A stretch of DNA of 64,000 nt, from positions 310,001-374,000 of the forward strand of contig NJBN01000001.1 in the NCBI GenBank assembly GCA_005223185.1. The letters run 5' to 3'. This stretch comes from a candidate division LCP-89 bacterium B3_LCP (GTDB lineage Bacteria; Electryoneota; B3-LCP). A model generated the notes under the pieces. The model was not told the origin of the DNA. It saw only the letters and a program-made list of their open reading frames with translations, and did not search any database. Position numbers and translations under genes: made by a program. Positions 58,375 through 64,000 of the stretch are shown here, piece after piece (position 1 is the first letter of the stretch; every line of letters starts with the position of its first letter).

Positions 58375-60651
58375 TTATTTCTGCTCTTTCGCTTTCAATG
58401 CATTTAAGACTTTTTCAGGTGTGATCGGCAGCGATTTGATTCTCACACCGGTAGCATTGTAAACGGCATTGGCTATAGCGGCGGCAGTAGGAACCATGGT
58501 TATTTCACCCATGCCCTTCGCTCCGAAAGGACCTTCGGGATCGTTTGTTTCCACGAAGATGGGAACGACTTCTGGGATATCCATGGTCGTGGGGATTTTA
58601 TAGTCGGTGAAGTTAGGATTAAGCATGCGTCCGGAATCAAGCTGGATCTGTTCGGTGAGTGCATAACCCAACCCCATGGCTACCCCGCCGTGAACCTGCC
58701 CTTCCGCGCCGACAGGATTAATGACTCTGCCTACGTCATGAGCGGCAGCCACCTTATGAACCTTGATTTTTCCCGTTTCCCGGTCAACTTCGACGTCAAC
58801 CGCATGCGCGCCAAATCCGTAGGTGGCGGATATATTACCTCGCCACTCTTTGTCTTGATGTACCGTAGGCGGGTCATAATAATATTCACCGGATATTACG
58901 CTTCCACCCTGGCGGAAATGTTTTGAACGAATGGCTTTGCCAAGGGGAAGTTTCTTTTCCGGGTTCTCTATAGAGATAATTTCACCGTTTTTTATGGTTA
59001 GCTTACCGGGCTTCTCTTTTAGTATCTCTGCCGCCGTTTCGAGGATTTTCTCCTTAACTTCTCTGGCTGCTTTTAGAGCGGCATTGCCAGCTATGAAGGT
59101 GGTTCGTGATGCATGCACGCCCACATCCCAGGGACGCACGTCAGTATCAGTATTGACGACGTTAATCCAGTCAACAGGTACGCCCAATTCTTCAGCTACA
59201 ATCTGGGTTAATATGGTATCTGAGCCCTGACCGATTTCTGTTGAACCGCTGATGATGGAAACCTTGCCAAAGTCGTTTATACGAACGATAACTCCGCAAC
59301 CATCGGAAGGATAGATTCTTGCCCCACCGCCAACATGAATCGCAGAGGCGATGCCCACGCCTCTGTCTGATCCTACCTCTGTCATTCTTTTCTTGTAATC
59401 AACCTCTTCGGCTGATTTATTAAGACAGTCGGATAAACCGCAGGTGGTGATTTTCATGCCTGCTAAGTTGGTTTCACCGGGTTGGTTGGCATTGAGCAGA
59501 CGAAATTCCAGAGGATCCATCCCGCAGATTTCAGCCAACTCCTCAATCTGCTGTTCAATAGCGAATGTGAGTTCCGGATTCCCGAACCCCCGCATAGCGC
59601 CACCGTAGGGATTATTCGTGTAAATAATGCGGCAATAGAAGTGAACGTGAGGCACTCTGTACAAAGCGGACGCAGTCTGCATGGAGACTAATGGTGTAAC
59701 TGCTCCCCAGCTATTGTAGGCACCGTTGTCCGACCAGATATCGGCGACACGAACCGTGAGCTGACCGTCCTTGGTGCAGCCGGTCTTCACGTCCATGACC
59801 ATAGGGCTGCGCACGGGGCTGTAGAGGAATTCTTCCTGCCGGTCGTATTCAATCTTCACCGGTCGCGCAGCTTTCTTAGCCAAGAGAGCGGCAATGACTT
59901 CGTAAGGATAAAGATCCAATTTGGAACCAAATCCTCCACCGATGTAAGGCTGTTCGACACATACTTGAGAACCGGCGATACCTAACACATCTGCCATATC
60001 CCGTTGATAGAGGAACGGTACTTGAGTGGGAGTTTTCATCAACAATGTGCCATCGGTCTGCCATTCGGCGATGGAAGCACAGGGTCCCAGGCAAGAATGC
60101 GCGATGAACTGAACGTCGAATCGTCCTTCTACCAGATGATCAGATTCATCTAACCCCTGATCGATGTTACCGTGCACATAATCGAAAACCATGGAAAGGT
60201 TGTCAGCCCTCTGTTCGTGAATCAAGGGAGCATCTTCCTTCAAGGCTTCAAATGGATCCGTCACTTCCCTTAGCGGTTCGTATTCAACTTCGATCAATTC
60301 CAGAGCTTCTGCGGCGATTTCGGGTGTGCGGGCGGCTACCGCAGCAACTTCATCCATCAGAGAACGCACTTTCCCGAATTTTAAGGGCAAATTATCCTTG
60401 CCGAAACCGTAGGCGATCTTAGGCGTATCTTCGGCTGTAATCACGCAGATAACGCCGGGCAGCCTTTGAGCTCTGCTGGTATCGATATTTTTGATTTTCG
60501 CGTGGATTTGTTTCGACCGCAGGATCTTGCCGTAAAGCATCCTCGGCACAACTAAGTCGGTGGCATAAAGCGCCCTACCGGTTGCTTTATCACGTGCATC
60601 GGGTTTGGTTACTCTTTTACCTATGGTGGAAAATTCCGTTTCAGTTGACAT
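58375..60651 (-). CDS. Molybdenum-hydroxylase large subunit (xanthine dehydrogenase family)
   Basis: Molybdopterin-cytosine-dinucleotide-binding subunit of a xanthine dehydrogenase/aldehyde oxidase family enzyme. N-terminal fumarylacetoacetase-like 'hammerhead' domain (about 20-125: GRALYATDL), then the Mo-binding domain (about 140-750) with PYIGGGFGSKLDLYP, GGAMRGFGNPELTFA, GSTEIGQGSDTILTQI and GPFGAKGMGEITMVP, which contains the catalytic Glu. 758 residues. The start is set at 60651 by GGGAG seven nucleotides upstream. Substrate not clear: purine, nicotinate, aldehyde or aryl-CoA oxidases share these motifs. Confidence 0.88.
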   Translation of the reverse strand: MSTETEFSTIGKRVTKPDARDKATGRALYATDLVVPRMLYGKILRSKQIHAKIKNIDTSRAQRLPGVICVITAEDTPKIAYGFGKDNLPLKFGKVRSLMDEVAAVAARTPEIAAEALELIEVEYEPLREVTDPFEALKEDAPLIHEQRADNLSMVFDYVHGNIDQGLDESDHLVEGRFDVQFIAHSCLGPCASIAEWQTDGTLLMKTPTQVPFLYQRDMADVLGIAGSQVCVEQPYIGGGFGSKLDLYPYEVIAALLAKKAARPVKIEYDRQEEFLYSPVRSPMVMDVKTGCTKDGQLTVRVADIWSDNGAYNSWGAVTPLVSMQTASALYRVPHVHFYCRIIYTNNPYGGAMRGFGNPELTFAIEQQIEELAEICGMDPLEFRLLNANQPGETNLAGMKITTCGLSDCLNKSAEEVDYKKRMTEVGSDRGVGIASAIHVGGGARIYPSDGCGVIVRINDFGKVSIISGSTEIGQGSDTILTQIVAEELGVPVDWINVVNTDTDVRPWDVGVHASRTTFIAGNAALKAAREVKEKILETAAEILKEKPGKLTIKNGEIISIENPEKKLPLGKAIRSKHFRQGGSVISGEYYYDPPTVHQDKEWRGNISATYGFGAHAVDVEVDRETGKIKVHKVAAAHDVGRVINPVGAEGQVHGGVAMGLGYALTEQIQLDSGRMLNPNFTDYKIPTTMDIPEVVPIFVETNDPEGPFGAKGMGEITMVPTAAAIANAVYNATGVRIKSLPITPEKVLNALKAKEQK

Positions 60652-60701
60652 TCTATCTCCCTGCAGGGAATTCAAAAGGGGGTAATAGTGATTCCGAGAG
60701 T

Positions 60702-61193
60702 CTATTCTGCTATAGAGTCGGTCTGGTTGAGTAATTTAGAGGATACAGCCTTAACAGCGCTTACAATCTTCTCATATCCAGTACATCTGCAGAGATTGCC
60801 AGCGAGCGTTCTGCGAATCACTTCTTCCGATGGATCAGCATGTTTATCCAAAAGAGCTTTGGAAGTCATGATCATGCCGGGTGTACAGAATCCACATTGA
60901 ATAGCTCCCACTTCGATGAACGCTTCTTGAATAGGGTGAAGAATATCGCCATCAGCCAGACCTTCAATAGTCTGGATTTCACAGCCGTTAGCCTCAACCG
61001 CCAGCATCAGGCAGGAACTAACCGCCTGCCCGTTTACGAGAACGGTACACGCACCGCAGTCTCCTTCACCGCAGCCTTCATGGGTGCCTGTCATGCTTAA
61101 ATCCCGGCGCAGGACGTCTATCAACCGCCAGTTAGCCGGGATGTCAAGTTTTATAAATTCACCATTGATGGTCAGTTCTATTGGATACGTCAT
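60702..61193 (-). CDS. Molybdenum-hydroxylase [2Fe-2S] subunit
   Basis: Electron-transfer subunit with two [2Fe-2S] clusters. The plant-ferredoxin-type cluster has GCGEGDCGACTVLVNG and later Cys at SSCL; the second, alpha-helical cluster has CGFCTPGMIM and NLCRCTGYEKI. 163 residues, the standard size. It lies between the Mo subunit (50 nt downstream) and the FAD subunit (13 nt upstream), so the three form one operon. Confidence 0.93.
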   Translation of the reverse strand: MTYPIELTINGEFIKLDIPANWRLIDVLRRDLSMTGTHEGCGEGDCGACTVLVNGQAVSSCLMLAVEANGCEIQTIEGLADGDILHPIQEAFIEVGAIQCGFCTPGMIMTSKALLDKHADPSEEVIRRTLAGNLCRCTGYEKIVSAVKAVSSKLLNQTDSIAE

Positions 61194-61206
61194 GGTTTAA
61201 TCCTGT

Positions 61207-62034
61207 TTACCTCGCGAAGACGGCATAAGAAGCTCTTTTAACTAATGGATAGATTACATCTTTTCTATATGAGGCGCTGGCGCGCACATCATCTATCGGT
61301 CTGGCAGCGTCCACTGCTGCTGCACAAGCTTCCTCGATTTTACCCTCAGATAAAAACTGCTCCGCGGCAGGCACTCGTATCGGAGTAGGAGCAACGGCGC
61401 CCAGCACTACCCGCGGATCAGGTGCGCCTTGGGTCTTCCGGGAGACGCAAACGCCCACCCCGGCGATGTCCATAGCTTCACGGAGGGTATGCTTGATATA
61501 ATGCGCCTTGCGGGCGGTATCTGGTATTAGAATGGCAGTTAATATCTCATTTTCCTGTAAGACTGTCTCACCCGGGGCTGTGAAGAACTCACCAATTGGT
61601 ACTCTTTTAATATCTTCATCAGCGAAAATCTCCAATTCGGCGTCAAATGCCATTAAAGGGGGAACTGTATCTGCCGCAGGCGAAGCATTGGCAACATTCC
61701 CACCGATAGTGGCGCGGTTGCGTACTTGAACACAAGCCATGCTCAGGGCAGCAGCAGAGAGTACCGGACATCTGTTTCTGATGAGATCGTTCTCAACTAA
61801 TTCTGTTAATGTCGTTAACGCGCCTATGCGCAGACCATTCTGTTCTATAGATGAAATGCCGTGTAGTTCAGTGATACTCTTAATGTCCACCAGCATAGCA
61901 GGCTGGATCATGCCTTGTTTGATTCGCACCAGAATATCCGTGCCGCCAGCAAGCAGTACGGCCTCCGGGTTGTTGCGCAGAATCGAAGTGGTTTCCATAA
62001 GACTGCCGGGGCAGCCGTATTCAAATTGAATCAT
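61207..62034 (-). CDS. Molybdenum-hydroxylase FAD-binding subunit
   Basis: FAD-binding domain of the CO dehydrogenase/xanthine dehydrogenase medium-subunit family (PF00941, PF03450). LLAGGTDILVRIKQG and ATIGGNVANASPAADTVPPLMAF are the two FAD signatures; the C-terminal half is the CO_deh_flav_C domain. 275 residues. The extra Cys-rich loop that holds a [4Fe-4S] cluster in 4-hydroxybenzoyl-CoA reductase beta is absent. It overlaps the upstream IorB-like gene by 4 nt. Confidence 0.9.
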   Translation of the reverse strand: MIQFEYGCPGSLMETTSILRNNPEAVLLAGGTDILVRIKQGMIQPAMLVDIKSITELHGISSIEQNGLRIGALTTLTELVENDLIRNRCPVLSAAALSMACVQVRNRATIGGNVANASPAADTVPPLMAFDAELEIFADEDIKRVPIGEFFTAPGETVLQENEILTAILIPDTARKAHYIKHTLREAMDIAGVGVCVSRKTQGAPDPRVVLGAVAPTPIRVPAAEQFLSEGKIEEACAAAVDAARPIDDVRASASYRKDVIYPLVKRASYAVFAR

Positions 62035-62594
62035 AATTCTTCAAGTATATGTTTTCCCAGGCCTATGTGGAAGGCTTTTAAGTTCATTTCCTTAAATTTT
62101 ACGGGTGAAACAGAGGTGATAACTTCAACCAAATCTTCTTCGCTTATGAGGAAATCTTCGTGGCGCGCTGCGAAGCCTATGAGAATGAGATTTAAGACTA
62201 AAGGCGCTTTCATTTTCATAGCTTGTACAGAAGCATCCATATGATGAATAGTCATACCTTTTTCATCCAGAAGGGAAAGTACATTCTTGGGGATAAAATC
62301 CAGGTCCGGTGCATCTATGTAGATTGTACCGCCCGGTTTTAAGAAAGTGAGATTCCCGAAAATCTCTCCCTTTTCAAAGCAGAATATCACATCGGCATCG
62401 CCACGCCTTATTAGGGGACCGCGATAATCCCCGACTTTCATATGTGAAGTAACGGAACCGCCGCGTTGACTCATGCCATGCGTTTCGGAACCGATCACCT
62501 GCTGCCCCGAACGCATGGCAGCTTCTGATAGAATGCGTGTGGCGAAGAGGATTCCCTGACCGCCAACACCGCAGAGTAATACCTGTAAGTCCAT
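62031..62594 (-). CDS. iorB: Indolepyruvate:ferredoxin oxidoreductase beta-like subunit
   Basis: Protein of the 2-oxoacid oxidoreductase gamma-domain family in its IorB form: LLCGVGGQGILFATRILSEAA at the N terminus, SETHGMSQRGGSVTSHMKVG and CFEKGEIFGNLTFLKPGGT. IorB normally pairs with IorA to turn aryl pyruvates into aryl-acetyl-CoA. No iorA gene is present in the window; instead it leads the operon of the molybdenum hydroxylase, overlapping it by 4 nt. Either iorA is elsewhere or the subunit has another partner. A candidate minus promoter (TTGATA-N17-TAAATT) lies at 62657-62685. Confidence 0.85.
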   Translation of the reverse strand: MDLQVLLCGVGGQGILFATRILSEAAMRSGQQVIGSETHGMSQRGGSVTSHMKVGDYRGPLIRRGDADVIFCFEKGEIFGNLTFLKPGGTIYIDAPDLDFIPKNVLSLLDEKGMTIHHMDASVQAMKMKAPLVLNLILIGFAARHEDFLISEEDLVEVITSVSPVKFKEMNLKAFHIGLGKHILEEL

Positions 62595-62919
62595 TATTTA
62601 CTGATAATTCAAGTTATTTATTACAATTGATTTGCAGCTATATTTTTTGCTGACATAATTTAAAGAAAAAAGTATGAAATATCAACCTAAAAATCCATTA
62701 TCAGAGAAAGGGAAAAAGGGCACTATTATTGCCTTTTAGATTCACACATTCCTTCTATAATCAAGTGTATTGTCTGTCACAGACATAACTATCAATATAT
62801 TAATTAGTTACAAAGTACAAAATCCTCCATCTCAAGAGGTATCAAGGAAATATTTACCCTGATGGGGGGATTACATTTCCTGATGATGGATACGTCTGTC
62901 GTTTTCCGGGAGTAAAAAT
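62595..62919. other. Divergent intergenic region with operator-like palindrome
   Basis: 325-nt gap between iorB (minus) and a GT2/TPR gene (plus) without a convincing gene. It contains the minus promoter at 62657-62685 and a perfect palindrome TGTCTGtcaCAGACA at 62771-62785, about 115 nt upstream of the minus promoter and 135 nt upstream of the plus ATG. GGGAG before the ATG at 62920 is the ribosome-binding site. Otherwise I see only A/T-rich DNA. Confidence 0.55.
62657..62685 (-). promoter_or_regulatory. Candidate promoter of the iorB-molybdenum-hydroxylase operon
   Basis: Minus strand TTGATA (62680-62685), 17-nt spacer, TAAATT (62657-62662), about 65 nt before the iorB start. Found by eye in A/T-rich DNA, so moderate support only. 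Confidence 0.4.
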
Positions 62920-64000
62920 ATGGATTTAAAAGCCAGCGTTGTCATACCGGTTCGAAATAAATTAGAATTTACGCGCCAGTGTTTAGAATCAATCGCTGAG
63001 GCTCCGCCAAAACTGAGTTATGAAATCATCGTAGTAGATAACGCTTCCGACGATGGGACCTATGAGTTTTTAAAGGAAAAACAGGATAGGGGAGAGCTGC
63101 GATTGATCCACAACGATCCGCCCAATCCTTTCGCTATTTCATGCAACCAGGGCGCCATGGCTGCCAAAGGGGAATACATAGTCTTTCTAAACAACGACAC
63201 CAAGGCTTATCCGGATTGGCTGGATGAGATGGTCGCGGCTGCTGAAAAGTACCAGAATGTGGGAGCGGTGGGTGCCAAACTGCTCTATCCTGATGAAACC
63301 ATTCAGCATGCTGGAGTTGCATTTCACTATTTCACCAGCTTAAAACGGTATAAGCCCTACCATATTTTCAGGGATTTTCCCCGGGGAGCACCGGCGGTGA
63401 ACAAGGAGCTGGAATTCCAGGTTGTTACGGGAGCGTGCCTGTTGACTCCCAAATCAATCTTCCATGAAATGGGAGGCTTTGACGAGAGATTCATCAATGA
63501 ATTTGAAGACGTGGATTACTGTCTGCGGCTGAGGGATAAAGGGTATAAAGTGATCTATACGCCCAAGGCGGAACTTATTCATTACGAGGGACAGACGCCC
63601 GGACGCCACGATCATCTGGATAAGAACGGTTTGCTGCTGCAGGAAAAATGGGGCTCCCGCTTCCGGTCGGACGACTTGCAGTATTTAGAACCAGAAGGAT
63701 TTGCGATTATGGAAGAGGGAAATGGCGCTCTGTCCATATACCCGGGTGCCGAACTGCAGCAATGGTGGGATGAGATTCAGAAGTTTGTAAAGGCAAGCCT
63801 GTTCCGGGAAGTAATAGCTGAGATAGAGGAGTTAGCTCAGATAATACCCTTTGATTATGAGATATTAGAACTTAAAGGGAATTGCCATTTGAATCTTGGC
63901 GAGATAAAGGAAGCTCGCAGTGCTTTTGCCAATGCTCAGTCAATGGAACCGCATAGTCCGGGACCTAAATGGGGTTTGGCGCAGGTTGCCGCGGCTGACG
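62920..64000 (+). CDS. GT2 family glycosyltransferase with TPRs (partial)
   Basis: Glycosyltransferase family 2 gene that runs off the right end of the window (360 codons present, no stop). GT-A domain: VVIPVRNKLEFTRQCLES at the N terminus, VVDNASDDGT, FLNNDTKAYPDW in place of DxD, GGFDERFINEFEDVDYCLRLRDKGYK. TPR-like helices start at about residue 290 (IEELAQIIPFDYEILELKGNCHLNLG, split) and probably continue outside. GT2 proteins with TPR tails of this kind usually act in O-antigen, exopolysaccharide or protein glycosylation. Start ATG with GGGAG seven nucleotides upstream. Confidence 0.82.
   Translation, partial: MDLKASVVIPVRNKLEFTRQCLESIAEAPPKLSYEIIVVDNASDDGTYEFLKEKQDRGELRLIHNDPPNPFAISCNQGAMAAKGEYIVFLNNDTKAYPDWLDEMVAAAEKYQNVGAVGAKLLYPDETIQHAGVAFHYFTSLKRYKPYHIFRDFPRGAPAVNKELEFQVVTGACLLTPKSIFHEMGGFDERFINEFEDVDYCLRLRDKGYKVIYTPKAELIHYEGQTPGRHDHLDKNGLLLQEKWGSRFRSDDLQYLEPEGFAIMEEGNGALSIYPGAELQQWWDEIQKFVKASLFREVIAEIEELAQIIPFDYEILELKGNCHLNLGEIKEARSAFANAQSMEPHSPGPKWGLAQVAAAD

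Noticed and set aside
58375-62034. 4-hydroxybenzoyl-CoA reductase
   Set aside because: Subunit sizes fit, and a 4HBT thioesterase is nearby, but the FAD subunit lacks the Cys-rich loop for the extra [4Fe-4S] cluster.

Overview
The window looks like a chromosomal segment of an uncultivated or little-studied Gram-negative bacterium from the FCB (Fibrobacterota-Chlorobiota-Bacteroidota) side of the tree. The evidence is a peptidase C25/PorU-like giant protein and two secreted propeller proteins ending in 'PNPF(N)' type IX secretion sorting domains, a PorV-like outer-membrane protein, a complete moxR-DUF58-batABCDE operon, a Tol-Pal operon, and many lipoproteins. A 4-subunit pyruvate:ferredoxin-type oxidoreductase, radical SAM enzymes and the xanthine-dehydrogenase-family operon suggest at least partly anaerobic metabolism. 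Promoters that can be read (for example TTGACA-N17-TATTTT before tRNA-Ala) look like ordinary sigma-70 sites. I cannot name the phylum; candidate FCB phyla (Marinimicrobia, KSB1, Zixibacteria-like) are as plausible as Bacteroidota.

Layout. 1-2932 (minus): a GT39-like membrane glycosyltransferase fused to TPRs and a phosphoglycerate-mutase/alkaline-phosphatase-fold metalloenzyme. 3119-11134 (plus): a tightly packed cluster of three GT2 membrane glycosyltransferases, an LPG-synthase-TM flippase-like protein, two radical SAM/SPASM-like enzymes and a PHP-domain (CehA/McbA-like) hydrolase. This is the best candidate here for an undescribed pathway, probably making or modifying a lipid-linked glycan. 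11112-19988 (minus): the aerotolerance operon moxR, DUF58, DUF4381-like, batA, batB, batC, batD, batE, then a SPOR lipoprotein.

20276-27715 (plus): T9SS-associated locus (C25/PorU-like protease, PorV-like barrel, FN3 lipoprotein, SLBB protein). 27911-32176 (plus): three consecutive secreted proteins, two with FlgT-like features. 32396-36845 (minus): two T9SS cargo proteins whose sorting-domain DNA is almost identical. 36999-37859 (plus): a membrane-anchored HTH regulator that shares an overlapping divergent promoter with the second cargo gene. 37950-38654: a TPR protein.

38943-42021: tRNA-Ala(CGC), a large-type SRP RNA flanked by 27-nt direct repeats, then dnaX-ybaB-recR. 42085-43633: a double-rhodanese lipoprotein flanked by about 42-nt repeats and an orphan PD-(D/E)XK nuclease-like protein. 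43716-46829: 2-oxoacid:ferredoxin oxidoreductase gamma-delta-alpha-beta. 46853-49077: pgsA, pgpA (phosphatidylglycerol synthesis) and an aminotransferase. 49218-52992: a MacB/FtsX-like permease, a metallophosphoesterase and a porin. 53079-53210: a MITE-like inverted repeat.

53234-58366 (minus): ybgC-tolQ-tolR-tonB/tolA-like-tolB-pal-cpoB, the envelope constriction system. 58375-62594 (minus): a molybdenum hydroxylase of the xanthine dehydrogenase family (Mo, 2Fe-2S and FAD subunits) led by a lone indolepyruvate-oxidoreductase-beta-like subunit. 62920-64000 (plus): a GT2+TPR glycosyltransferase running off the window. No CRISPR array, prophage or transposase gene was seen.
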